Shown here piece by piece: positions 22,161 to 33,655 of a stretch of 64,000 nt of DNA. Source of the DNA: Symsagittifera roscoffensis (taxonomy: Eukaryota; Xenacoelomorpha; Acoela; Convolutidae); NCBI RefSeq assembly GCF_963678635.1, contig NC_087069.1, forward strand, positions 42,245,883 through 42,309,882, in the 5' to 3' direction. The translations under genes were made by a program, and so were the position numbers. Position 1 is the first letter of the stretch, and every line of letters starts with the position of its first letter. The notes under the pieces are model-generated. The model worked only from the letters and a program-made list of their open reading frames with translations. It searched no databases and was not told the origin of the DNA.

Positions 22161-22184
22161 ATAACACGGATTGGCGACGTAATG
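22161..22184 (-). repeat. right terminal inverted repeat
   Basis: It is the exact reverse complement of 5561-5584 and ends GGCGACGTAATG, followed by TC like the left flank. Confidence 0.93.
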
Positions 22185-23700
22185 TCTATAATTTCTTTGC
22201 ATATTTTCGAGCTGAAAATTTGGTTAATGTGGATCATTCAAATAAATTCTATAACATCTGGCACGTCTGTTTCTATTTAAAAAATCGAGAATAAAATATT
22301 TCAATTTTTTTCTGATGAGTATGTTTTTTGCCGTATTAGCAAAAAAATGAATTTTCTGAGTCTGAAAATCCATCCAAATCGATTCAAATCGATTTTTAAG
22401 ACACTTGAATCGAATCAAAATTTTCAAGAAATATCGATTCAAATCGATTTGAAATGGATTTAGGTGAGTTTTGCATGCATTTCAGTATGTCAAAAATTCC
22501 ATCCAAATCGGTTTTAATCGATTTATAGACTCTTAAATTGATCTAAAATTTTCAAAAGTTATCAATGAAAATCGATTAAAAAAACATTTTATATCGTAAA
22601 ATGTACGTTTACCGCCAGTTTTGGTCACCTTACCAACAAAATGCCTTCATTTTGTTTGTTTCGCTCATTTTTAAGTTTACGGTCTAGATTAGACTCATCT
22701 GGTTGTCATCCATCAAAAATAGGCCACTCTAGATGACCATACGAAAAAAAAATTAGCAGTTTGATAATGTAATTTTTCTTAGACAAAAATATACAACCAT
22801 TTTTTGAGCTCTTAATTCGACAAGATTGCTCGTTTCGGTGCGAAGTTGTTGATAAAAAACATTAGAAAAATCCATTTATTGAAGCACGCAATATCCAGTA
22901 CATATTTCGCTCACTGACGTTTCACTTCTAGCATGTTTAGCTCATAAAAAAAACAGTGCCTGCTAGTTATCCGTTTGTGGTTGGATTGTCTGACTTTCAA
23001 AAAAAGTGAAAAGTTTTTTGGCCGAAATGTTGGTGCGTTGTTTAAAACACTGTTTTCTAAAACTGTTTCGAACGTTTTGTATTAAATTAAAACATTCTCT
23101 GACCAGTCCCGAACTTGAGTAACATTTTATTCGGGCTATGACTATTTAGGGGCTCCATGCGTTAAACGGCCCAAAGTGCGTGTTTCTACATTTCGATATT
23201 GAACTGAAATTAATGTGGTTGAATCTGATTGGCTACTTGTTCAACCGAAAACAAACATGATCCGGCATTTCCATTCAAACTTCAAGCTGATAAATTGATT
23301 AGCCGAAAAACCAAAAGTATAGAACTTAGGTTCTGTTGAAAACATATTACTGACTTTTTCTGGACAAAGTTTATATTTTTATCAGCTAGAAAACTGGATT
23401 GAAATGCCTGGCCGCAAATTTAACCAATCAGATTCGACTGCATAATTATTAGATCAAGATGTAGAAATAAAATTTTTGGCCGTTTAGTGCATACGCCTAT
23501 TTAGATATAGCTTCAATTCAATTTGATATATTTTCTGAGCGGTTGTAAGTTTGCTTTACCGTTACGCGTTAATGTAACACTAGTAAATTGCGAACTTTAA
23601 TTGTTCCAAAATGGCCAAATTAGTCCTAATTTAAGGAAAAACAATCACAAGACAAAATCACAGCTGAAAATAGATTAAATTTGTGCTCAATGCATCAGAA
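22185..23700. other. host flank with AATCGATTT-rich repeat, no gene seen
   Basis: The first 100 bp continue the repeat interrupted by the large element. Positions 22365-22600 repeat AAATCGATT(C/T) words as on the left flank. The rest shows no gene. Confidence 0.5.
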
Positions 23701-24110
23701 CTAGGGGCCCAGCTGAAAGCTGGAGAGACCTGTTTGATTATTTTAATATTGATTATTTTCAAATTGTTTTAAAATATCAGGTTTCTCAAGTCGATAGCGC
23801 CCTTCCTACGCAAAAAAAAGTGAAAGAGAAGCTTATGCATTCATTGGTAACGCTTTGGTAAAAAGTTTTCATGAGGGAACTTTTCAAGTCCATAGGTGTT
23901 TCCCTAGACAATAGGGGCCCAGCTGGAAGCTGGAGAGACCTGTTTGGTTATTTCAGAAAAAACGTTATACAAATTTTTGATGAAATCGAATTAGCTAGCG
24001 CTTTTTGTTTTAATGAAAAAACGAGTTTGAAAAAATGTGGGTGGGGGGTGTAAGGTTAGCGAAATCGCAGATTGATTTCGGATGAGTTTTGTAAACTAAT
24101 GTAGCAAGGT
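23700..24110. repeat. outlying pieces of the exon-array unit
   Basis: GCTGGAGAGACCTGTTTG..TTATTT occurs at about 23719 and 23927, as it does in each unit of the array beginning near 25540. This suggests the duplicated segment once extended across the host-like exons between. Confidence 0.55.
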
Positions 24111-24138
24111 AATTGTGTGCATCACTCTGCCAGAATTG

Positions 24139-24400
24139 TTATACAATTCTGCCCAGGGAGCGGGACGAGGACCCGGATGCACTTTGCTCTCCACCCTTCT
24201 CACAAATGCAACACTCAAAGTCTGGAAGTTTCTGATCAGTCATATAATTAGCGGAAATTTCCCAGTTGTGAGAAGGGCCCCTAGCGGGTATGCTTGCTGG
24301 CACAGACAACATGGTGGAATTCAAGAAAGCACCTGCGACGTAAATCCCAGAAGAAACAGGTGTTTTTGTGTCGTTGTTGATCAAACAAACTCACGATAGA
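24139..24400 (-). other. possible host exon, unassigned
   Basis: The stretch is less AT-rich than its surroundings. It is open in one minus frame for about 80 codons, with a pair of cysteines (ECCICEKGG) and a Ser-rich end. No acceptor joins that frame to the 24642-24710 exon in phase, so membership in the same gene is unproven. Confidence 0.3.
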
Positions 24401-24641
24401 ATCAATTCTGATTGTTATGATAAAATTTCAGTGGAAGTTACTGACCGTAAGGCATTAAACACTATCCAAACAAACTGGAAAAATGTGCAAAAAGCACATG
24501 ACCATCAAGGATACTTAAGTGAGCCTTAAGTGAAATTTGGGATTCATCGAACAGAACAAATACTTCATAGAACAGATACTTTCATGATATTATCAATGTA
24601 GAGAAAAATTGAAATCACTCAGGATTTGGTGAGGAATGTAC

Positions 24642-25180
24642 CTGATCTAGAGAAAAACAACAAACTGAATCGTCTTCGAACAACTGTGCTAGTGAATGAG
24701 CTTCTTCAGACTAAAAAAACTTTAGGTACAAACGCCGTGAATAACATTCAACTGATTCATTTTCAATCCAAATTTATCACCCCATGGCAATTGTTCATAA
24801 CAGCACATAACACTTACTTCTGCTTTAAGTTGCATCAATTTTTTTTTGTCAGGATTAGAATCAAAACTAAATTGACGCCCAAGAGTTGATGATCTCATAA
24901 CTTTGCTTGGGGTTGCTTCTCCTGCTGGTGGCAATACTGCTGGTCGTGGTCGGGATACTGATCTTAACCGTTTTGTAACGGCGTTGAAGGCACTTTTCGT
25001 ACATCTAAAGTGTCCATTTACAGTATCCATTTTTTCCGGCATCGACTCCAGCACAGCTTGCACACGAATCCTGACGTTTGTGTCGTCTTCTTCACACAGA
25101 GCTTCTTCTAACCTGCTCTGGATAGACGAGAATACATTGTCAACAACTTTTTGAGTGTTGTCAATTTCTTTCTGAGCCAT
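24642..25180 (-). CDS. partial host-like gene, coiled-coil exon plus short exon
   Basis: Minus-strand exon 25180-24818 starts at MAQKEIDNTQKVVDNVF and runs 121 codons to LMQLKAE before a consensus donor (GTAAGT). A 69-nt exon, 24710-24642, follows in the same phase (SEEAHSLAQLFEDD...SLDQ, donor GTACAT). The first 60 residues are highly charged and probably coiled coil. Then come a basic Ser/Arg/Pro stretch (RLRSVSRPRP) and RQFSFDSNPDKKK, which resembles phosphorylation-site linkers. A TTTCAG precedes the ATG by 4 nt, so this may be an internal or a 5'-spliced first exon. The membrane exons upstream (25678-28197) end in a phase that does not fit this one directly. Family not recognised. Confidence 0.5.
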
Positions 25181-25249
25181 TTTTCTGAAAGTGTGACAAG
25201 ATATAGAATGAGACTATTAAGATTTGCTGTAAACCCACAATGTAATGCA

Positions 25250-25425
25250 AATAAACCGAGCCTTTCACAGTGCAACAAGACAACCGTAAAATGAATTAAA
25301 CGGGCCTTTCACAGAGCGACAAGGCAAACCGTACTAAAGTTAACGAGCCTTTCACAGTGGGACAAGGCAACCGTAGTGTGAATTAAACGGGCCTTTCAGA
25401 GTGCGACAAGGCAAAACGTATCAAT
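25250..25425. repeat. 44-bp degenerate tandem repeat, four copies
   Basis: GCCTTTCACAGTG(C/G)(A/G)ACAAG(A/G) followed by CAACCGTA recurs at about 25260, 25304, 25347 and 25391. It lies between the coiled-coil exon and the exon array. Confidence 0.85.
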
Positions 25426-25677
25426 CATGGTTACATGCTAAATATATTTAAAAAAAAATTATATGCACAATGCTTCAACAATGAGAATAATTATTCACTA
25501 GAATTAAGTGAAATGTGTGTTTCACAAACCAGCTAACATTAAGGAAACAAAGTATTTTTCATTTTTCTAACGACTCTTTAATATTCGAATTAATTAAATT
25601 TTGTCCAAGCATTGCAAATATGACTATAAAATGTTGACTATAATTGACATCACAAAAACGTTCTGGAACAAACCGAC

Positions 25678-25808
25678 CTGATTAAAGAGAACTAGCGTAA
25701 CTCGTGCAACTTCTCGTTGGACTTCTTCGAGCCATACAAAAAAACTCAACACAAAGCCAATAGCACCAAGCAAAAGCGAGAAAACGTAAGCATAGCGGAT
25801 TCCATTGT
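25678..25808 (-). CDS. membrane-segment exon, copy 1
   Basis: Between an AG acceptor after a T-rich tract and a GT donor (GTCGGT), this 131-nt exon encodes DNGIRYAYVFSLLLGAIGFV followed by a hydrophobic stretch and a charged, helical tail (LEEVQREVAR). It has one transmembrane segment. It enters with one base borrowed from the previous exon and ends in phase 0. At 131 nt it is not a multiple of three, so including two copies would break the frame. Confidence 0.55.
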
Positions 25809-26166
25809 CTAAAAAATACACACAATAAGTATATTGAATCTTTGTTCCAATGCCAAAAAACTTTATGAGAATCTGACGGGAAGTTTTTTGAGAAAGCGAA
25901 TTTTTCGAAAAAGCGTCTCAAAAAAAAAAACCAGATCTCATCTGGAAAAAAAAACGTTTTCATAATACCTGTTTCATAAATCAAACTGAAAGCTGGAGAG
26001 ACCTGTTTGATTATTTTAATATTGATTAATTTAATGAAAACTATTTTTCATTTTTCTGACGACTCTTTAATTTTCGAATTAATTAAATTTTGTCCAAGCA
26101 TGGCAAATATGACTATAAAATGTTGACTATAACTGACATCACAAAAACGTTCTGGAAAAAACCGAC

Positions 26167-26281
26167 CTGATTAAAGAGAACTAGCGTAACTCGTGCAACT
26201 TCTCGTTGGACTTCTTCGAGCCATACAAAAAAATAGCACCAAGCAAAAGCGAGAAAACGTAAGCATAGCGGATTCCATTGT
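26167..26281 (-). pseudogene. membrane-segment exon, copy 2 (damaged)
   Basis: This is the same exon with a 16-bp internal loss relative to the others (115 nt), which changes the frame between the membrane part and the VWLEEVQREVAR part. Splice sites are kept. Confidence 0.65.
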
Positions 26282-27106
26282 CTAAAAAATACACACAATA
26301 AGTATATTGAATCTTTGTTCCAATGCCAAAAAACTTTTAAAAAAACTTTTCCTAAGTGTACAGCTCTTCTTCGAGACAAATTAAGGACCAGCAGCTTGGG
26401 CAGGGGAGTTTCCCACAACCTGGTCTATCGATTAAACCCTTAATTCCGAATCTGGATGGGTAGTTTTTGAGGAAATCGATAATTTCCGAAAAAATAGGCA
26501 AAAAAATCAAAAAAGTGACTTTTCCTAAGTCTATAGCTCTTCCCCTACGCAAATTAGGGACCAGCCGCTTGTGCATGGGAGTTTCCTACAACCTGGTCTA
26601 TCGATTAAACCCTTAATCCCAAATCTGGACGGGTAGTTTTTGAGGAAATCGAAAATTTCCGAAAAAATGGGCAAAAAGTAAAAAAAGTACCGAGTTGTGA
26701 AGCTTTTCTAAGACCGTGGGGGGTGGGGTAGGGTAAAAATTGCCCTAAATTTCATGCAGGCAGGTAGGTGAAACGCTACTGATTCCATTGGTACCACTTT
26801 TATGAGAATCTGACGGGAAGTTTTTTGAGAAAGCGAATTTTTCGAAAAAGCGTCTCAAAAAAAAAAAAACCAGATCTCATCTGGAAAAAAAAAACGTTTT
26901 CATAATACCTGTTTAATAAATCAAACTGAAAGCTGGAGAGACCTGTTTGATTATTTTAATATTGATTATTTTAATGAAAAATATTTTTCATTTTTCTAAC
27001 GACTCTTTAATTTTCGAATTAATTAAATTTTGTCCAAGCATTGCAAATATGACTATAAAATGTTGACTATAACTGACATCACAAAAACGTTCTGGAACAA
27101 ACCGAC

Positions 27107-27237
27107 CTGATTAAAGAGAACTAGCGTAACTCGTGCAACTTCTCGTTGGACTTCTTCGAGCCATACAAAAAAACTCAAGACAAAGCCAATAGCACCAAGC
27201 AAAAGCGAGAAAACGTAAGCATAGCGGATTCCATTGT
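27107..27237 (-). CDS. membrane-segment exon, copy 3
   Basis: It encodes the same peptide as copies 1 and 4, with one silent base difference near 27179. Splice sites are intact. Confidence 0.5.
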
Positions 27238-28066
27238 CTAAAAAATACACACAATAAGTATATTGAATCTTTGTTCCAATGCCAAAAAACTTTTTAAAAA
27301 TCTTTTCCTAAGTGTACAGCTCTTCTTCGAAACAAATTAAGGACCAGCCGCTTGGGCAGGGGAGTTTCCCACAACCTGGTCTATCGATTAAACCCTTAAT
27401 TCCAAATCTGGATGGGTAGTTTTTGAGGAAATCGATAATTTCCGAAAAAATAGGCAAAAAAATCAAAAAAGTGACTTTTCCTAAGTCTATAGCTCTTCCC
27501 CCACGCAAATTAGGGACCAGCCGCTTGTGCATGGGAGTTTCCTACAACCTGGTCTATCGATTAAACCCTTAATCCCAAATCTGGACGGGTAGTTTTTGAG
27601 GAAATCGAAATTTTCCAAAAAAAATGGGCAAAAAGTAAAAAAAGTACCGAGTTGTGAAGCTTTTCTAAGACCGTGGGGGGGATGGGGTAGGGTAAAAATT
27701 GCCCTGAATTTCATGCAGGCAGGTAGGTGAAACGCTACTGATTCCATTGGTACCCTTTTTATGAGAATCTGACGGGAAGTTTTTTGAGAAAGCGAATTTT
27801 TCGAAAAGCGTCTCAAAAAAAAAAAAAAAACAGATCTCATCTGGAAAAAAAAAACGTTTTCATAATACCTGTTTCATAAATCAAACTGAAAGCTGGAGAG
27901 ACTTGTTTGATTATTTTAATATTGATTAATTTAATGAAAAGTATTTTTCATTTTTCTGACGACTCTTTAATTTTCGAATTAATTAAATTTTGTCCAAGCA
28001 TGGCAAATATGACTATAAAATGTTGACTATAACTGACATCACAAAAACGTTCTGGAACAAACCGAC

Positions 28067-28197
28067 CTGATTAAAGAGAACTAGCGTAACTCGTGCAACT
28101 TCTCGTTGGACTTCTTCGAGCCATACAAAAAAACTCAACACAAAGCCAATAGCACCAAGCAAAAGCGAGAAAACGTAAGCATAGCGGATTCCATTGT
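28067..28197 (-). CDS. membrane-segment exon, copy 4
   Basis: The peptide and splice sites are identical to copy 1. On the minus strand this is the most 5' copy. No convincing upstream exon was found between here and 29600. Confidence 0.5.
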
Positions 28198-28859
28198 CTA
28201 AAAAATACACACAATAAGTATATTGAATCTTTGTTCCAATGCCAAAAAACTTTTTAAAAAACTTTTCCTAAGTGTATAGCTCTTCCCCTAGACAAATTAA
28301 GGACCAGCAGCTTGGGCAGGGGAGTTTCCCACAACCTGGTCTATCGATTAAACCCTTAATTCCGAATCTGGATGGGTAGTTTTTGAGGAAATCGATAATT
28401 TCCGAAAAAATAGGCAAAAAAATCAAAAAAGTGACTTTTCCTAAGTCTATAGCTCTTCCCCTACGCAAATTAGGGACCAGCCGCTTGTGCATGGGAGTTT
28501 CCTACAACCTGGTCTATCGATTAAACCCTTAATCCCAAATCTGGACGGGTAGTTTTTGAGGAAATCGAAAATTTCCGAAAAAATGGGCAAAACGTGAAAA
28601 AACTCGAGTTGTGAAGCTTTTCTAAGACCGTAGGGGTGGGGTAGGGTAAAAATTGCCCTAAATTTCATGCAGGCAGGTAGGTGAAACGCTACTGAATCCA
28701 TTGGTATTACTTTTATGAGAATCTGACGGGTAGTTTTTTGGGAAAGCGAATTTTTCGAAAAAGCGTCTCAATAAAAAAAAAAAAAAAATAAAAAAAAACA
28801 GATCTCATCTGGAAAAAAAAAACGTTTTCATAATACCTGTTTAATAAATCAAACAGGAA

Positions 28860-29600
28860 TTTCGAAGTTTCAAATTTTAAAAAGTCAAACTAAAAATTAG
28901 CTGGGAGAAAAAAAACTAGAATGAGCTCAATCATTTCTATGTTTTTTTTTAAATAGGTCTAATAAGACAACGTGTTTTTAATTGAGATGCTTAAGTTCCG
29001 AATATTTTTGACGCATCCTTGTCACGTATGGTAATGAATTTTATCGCGCACACAAAAAAAAACACAGAACCATTGCAAGTCTTGCATGTTTAAAAGGGCT
29101 CAAGGTTTCCGTTTGACTTGAATTTTCAGTCAGTGCGATTTCGATTGTCTATGTTCATCAAAAAAACTCAGTGTCGGTAATGTTTGACAGACATAATTTT
29201 TTTTGACTGGTGCGCAAGTTACCAAATCAGATTTCTGATCGAGACCGATCAGTTTTCTTGATCAAGGCTTGAACCAAGTTTAACAAAGCGAGTTTCACCT
29301 CGAACAATTCAACTAAATATCTACCAAGTTCATTTTAACCCATATATGTCACGACCAAAGCCGACAAAAGAAACTTAAGCATAAGTTGAATCAAATTTCC
29401 GGCTATCAACTTTTTATTATGTAGCAACGATTGACCGGTACGTATAAAAGTCACCGAAAAGGAAAACATTATGCTCGTATCAATACGAAGCCTTGAATGT
29501 TTCGACTGTCTTTTAAGGTTTTTAAGATTTGAGATTTTTTGTGAGAGCTCTCCCCTTACACGACATATAAAGTATTAAGTGATAGATTTTGCTCAACAGT
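28860..29600. other. no gene seen
   Basis: AT-rich sequence without a supportable coding, RNA or repeat feature. Confidence 0.45.
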
Positions 29601-30129
29601 AAACTTTTGAAAGTATATTTTATGTACATTAAGAATTTCTTTTCGGGTATTTTTTGACTGTGCTATGATTATCAAACTTATATTCGTCAAGTATTTCCCG
29701 CACAATGCAGTCATGCTATGATGCTATCATGAACATAGCTCTAATGGGTTAGAGCTTGGATAAAATTGATGCAAAATATGCGGCAATTTCTGCACTGCTT
29801 ACGGCCTACTCGATTTCTCAATTTGATCAAAAAATATCCTTTGCACTTTGAACACCTACATCCCCAACCCCTTATGTACCCGCATGCTTTCCTAGCATGG
29901 GAGATTTTGTAAAAGGGCTTACTAGTTTGGCGAGTTAATGCAAATTAAGGCGAGGTGAGAATAAGAAAAAAGAGAAAAATTGTGAAGTGAGAATACATAA
30001 AAAACTTAAGCAATGCAAATTGGGTTAAAGGTGTATCAAATCTTGATTAAAAATCTAAGACTAATTTTTTTAATGCAAACAAATAAATGGATTATAGCCA
30101 AACATATTGATTTTTTCGCTTGAAAAACA

Positions 30130-30335
30130 GTAGCATTTTTATCGGGAGTGGATTTACGGGAGCGGTGGCGGGCGGGCGGACGCTTGTGTCCGTCAGGATT
30201 TGACTCCCTGCCGAACCAAAGGGTCCCCCTTATGTACTTTTTTGAGATATCCATTTTTGGTGACGGACCCTAAAAACTTCCTAAAGGCGCCTTTGGTGCC
30301 AATAAATTATAATTTTGAGAGGGGAGCGGGTGCCG
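30130..30335 (+). repeat. SINE-like dispersed repeat, copy 2
   Basis: It shares GGGTCCCCCTT, GATATCCATTTTTGGTGACG, GGCGCCTTTGGTGCCAATA and AGGGGAGCG with the copies at 857-1040 and 33345-33655. GGATTTGACTCCCTGCC resembles a tRNA-type B box. It interrupts the left palindrome arm, so it inserted after the duplication. Confidence 0.5.
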
Positions 30336-33300
30336 TAAAAATCACAATTGTTTTGTAAAATTGTTCCAAAAAGAAAGAATATAGGCTATGTTTAGGCCCA
30401 CGCGTAGAAACTTGGGCCAAAACATGTCTGTTTAGCGCTTTGGGAGAGCTCGGAAAATCAGCTGGTTCAATTTTAATAAAAGGTCTACAAAATTTTTGAA
30501 AATTATTTGGAAATCCTAGATACGCCCCTGATTATTATCCATTTCAGCTCGATTATAAAAATTAGTTCACATTTTCGAAGACTAGCTATAAATTACCAAA
30601 CAATTGATTGTTATTCTTGGATGCACGTCATCACGAATACATCTAGAAAGTTCAAGTTGCATCTTCATCAAAATAGTTTGTCTTTTTTTATTTCTTAATT
30701 AAAGTTTGTCAATTTATATCACAGAATATCACGTCAGCTAAGCAAAACAACTGTATGCATGTAAACAAGCAGAGCAAAAAAAATAGCTAAAATTCGATCT
30801 CAATGCAGATTACCCCTTGTTTGGAGCGCGGCTTAGAAGATTGCATCCATGTTTTAAGTTTCCTCGAAGAAAAAGCAAACTTGCAATTAAAAAAAATCTT
30901 CTTTGGGCACTAACATAAAACCAAAAGAACATATACAAGTCGGCTGATAAAATAGTCAAATGTTCGTTTTTCTGTCGTTTTTACTGTGAAAAATTTGTTA
31001 TAGAAATTAGTTTGCTATGGAGTTCAAAGGAGTGTCAAAAGACACCTTGACAATATAATTGAAATATTTTTGGGGAAAATTCTAAGAATTGTGCAAAAGA
31101 AAATTTCGTTAACTTTATCCATACAATCGAGTCCTCTTAGCTGGCGATCCACAAATAAACCAGCCTAATTTTACTGTGTTTTCCGCATACCTAAACTTAT
31201 TGTTTTTTTTTTAAATTTGAAATCCAAAAATACGGTTAAGTCTTTTAAAGATAACATGGCGAGTAACAAAATTGCAAACTAATCATAGTAATCAACTAGG
31301 CTTCTAACAATTTTGCTGCGATAGAGAGCTAACTTTTTTGCTCTACAAAAATTGCGCTTTTCACGCGTTAATCGAAGTTTTGCATTTTTAATCAAACAGT
31401 AATTTTGCGTTTTTAGTCAAAAGTTATTAGGTTTATCAGAAAAGAAATTCGCATGTTTTGCATTACCATAGATTCAGTCTCAGAGGAGTTTTAATCTAAG
31501 GTAGCCCACTAAGTTTTCGTTCTACATCAGACCCAGATGAAGAAATCAATGCAACGGTTTTTGTAAATCCACAAAATTTGGGAAAGTTTTTAAAATTTAG
31601 ATCTAAAAATGAAAAAAAAAAAAAACGATTTGGGTTAGAGAGTTGGCTTTTCCAAGGGAAGTTTTACCTGTATATATATCATAACAATCTCCATTGCAAA
31701 CTCGTTGCGTTTTTCTGTAGCATAAATCGCAGCAACAAATCGCAGTTGCGTTTTGAGTAATCGGGTTGAGTTTAAATTCCAAGTGTTTTGCCAATTCAAA
31801 TGATCGTAGATTGTTTTGTTGAGATTCATTTTCACCAATCTTTGTTTGGATAATCACTTTTGGAATTTCTTAAATTAACACATAACTAAACGGCCCGCTG
31901 GTTATTGATTTTTGTCATAGCTGAGATTTTCGGAGGCATAATTTTATAGACTATAGGGTCTTGAATGGATGCGTTTTACTATTTCTGAGATATAGGGCTT
32001 TTTTTTCCAAGCAGCAGATAAGATTAGTAGAGAAGTACATGGATGGGTTTTTTGTATGTCTGAAAAAAAGCGATGTTTGTTAACAGCAAAGTAGAATAGT
32101 AAAGTAATGCATTGATACTTTATACTTTGTTTTTCTGAGAAACATAAAACTTCATGGATTAGTTAGATGGGTTTTTTGCATTTCTGAGAAAAAATTGCAT
32201 AAATTTAAAAGGTTTTCTGAGAAAAATTTGTATACTCTGCCGTGTGATTAAAACTCTGCCCGTTCTGCTGCTCTATCACGTCTACCAAGTCTGCTAACTT
32301 ATGCTGCAAACAGAATAATTGGGCCCAAGAAAACTATGCCCGTGAGTCTGAGAAATTGATAACCGTGTGGACCCTGCTAGGTTTGAAAGAATGTGCCAAA
32401 TGCAAAAAAAAATGGCAAAACGGCCAACATTGTTGAACATCTGTTCCCCTTCCAAAAAATAAACACAGACAGTTCTTATTTAAACGAAGGCCCTGAATGT
32501 TCCGACTGCACTTCAAAACAAATTAAATGTTTATTTGGTTGAAAAAAGTTAAAAAGATTGTCCATTTTTCTTTAATTTATGTTCATAAAATAAAAAGGGA
32601 TGCATTTAGCGTCTCTTGTCCTTATCTTTGGACCAACTGATTTGCATTAGATTAATTAAGAGCGCATTATACCGCCGCTCACGAGTGCTGTAAAGACGAA
32701 ATGCAGGATGCGTTAATCATTCCTATTTAACCAAAAAATAATTTTTAAACCCAAAACACTTTATGTAAAATGATAACAAATGAAGTTTTGTTACAATGAG
32801 CTCCAGGAAAGAAATCTCTCAAATGGTCTTGAAAACGTTCCGCCGAGAACGTTTAGATAAAGAGTCGAAAAATGACTGGATGAAACCATTTCAAACATAA
32901 ATTAGGATGTATTAGTTTAAAAGATAATAAAAGATAATAAAGTGCATCTTAAAGAACAGAGAAGTTAAGAAACCAGTTCAATGCCACACTCGGATTTTTT
33001 AAGCGGTTTCTTCAAAAAGAGTGGGCTTCTATGATTTGATGAGAATGCAGTGATCTGTTATCATATTAGAAACACGACTTACCAGAAACAACTAGTTAAT
33101 TAAAATATTATAACGGCTTTGGGGGAAAAGACAGTTAACTTGGTCCGCGACTGCTTCTAAATTAAAAGAAATCCACCACAGGGCAATCAAAATATAGCTG
33201 AGCACTTGTGGTTGCCTCAGATTTTGAGACAAAACAGCGTGAAAAAAAACCGGAAAGAAATAATAAAAACTGGGGTTTTTTCAAATTAAGCTTTGATTCG

Positions 33301-33344
33301 TCAAAACCTTTCCTGTAAACTGATTTCTCAAATTCTTCAGCAGT

Positions 33345-33655
33345 GAGCAGGGGCGAATTTAGGGGAATGGGCGGGGGCAGAAGGCGGGGGCGGAAGCCTC
33401 CTGCCTCAGGGATTCGCATCCCTGCCGACCCAACGGGTCCCCCTTTGAACTATTTTGAAATATCCACTTTTGGTGACGGACCCTGAAATTTTTCCAAAGA
33501 AGCCTTTGGTGCCAATATATACAAACTTTGAGGGGGAGCGCCGAAAAAAACACAATTTAGGTCAAAACTTTCCGAAAAGCGGCTAAACACGCCTTTTTTG
33601 GTCTGTTTTTCAAAATTTTACTCGAGAAAATCCTAGATCCGCCCCCTGGCAGTGA
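33345..33655 (+). repeat. SINE-like dispersed repeat, copy 3
   Basis: The best preserved copy: it starts near GGGGCGAATTTAGGGG and ends near TCCTAGATCCGCCCCCTGGC, containing GGGATTCGCATCCCTGCC (B-box-like) and GGTGACGGACCCTGAAA. Start and end words are partly inverted relatives of each other. Confidence 0.5.

Larger units (their letters stand above)
5561..22184. mobile_element. 16.6-kb DNA transposon-like element carrying JmjC and SET genes
   Basis: It is bounded by perfect 24-bp inverted repeats and by a TC dinucleotide on both sides. The flanking host repeat, rejoined without the element and with a single TC, matches its neighbour repeat near 5440-5480, which supports a clean insertion with a 2-bp duplication. 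It contains four multi-exon genes: a candidate transposase (+), a zinc-finger/JmjC protein (+), an unknown protein (-) and a SET protein (+). Both subterminal 300-bp regions are packed with GGATTCC/GGAATCC words. No capsid, envelope, DNA polymerase B or reverse transcriptase reading frame was recognised inside it. The family is not one I can name; KDZ-type giant transposons are a possibility. Most frames are open, so it looks fairly recent, with two apparent frame changes. Confidence 0.88.
25540..28850 (-). repeat. tandem array of 0.96-kb units each carrying a membrane exon
   Basis: Direct repeats carry the same 131-nt exon at 25678-25808, 26167-26281 (shortened), 27107-27237 and 28067-28197. 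Spacing between copies 3 and 4 is exactly 960 bp, between 2 and 3 it is 940, and between 1 and 2 it is 489 because the first unit lacks part. Each full unit also contains two related sub-repeats of about 180 bp (GGTCTATCGATTAAACCCTT, TTTTTGAGGAAATCGA) and a TCTCATCTGG piece. Copies are nearly identical in exon and intron alike, so the array is recent. Confidence 0.88.

Noticed and set aside
5561-22184. Interpretation of the large element as a Polinton-like or viral insertion
   Set aside because: No capsid, protein-primed polymerase, packaging ATPase or envelope frame was recognised, and the terminal repeats are only 24 bp with a 2-bp duplication.
26352-28701. Open frames of 74-117 codons in the array units outside the 131-nt exon
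   Set aside because: They are open only because the unit is repeated, have no consistent splice context, and differ between copies by frame-changing runs of A.
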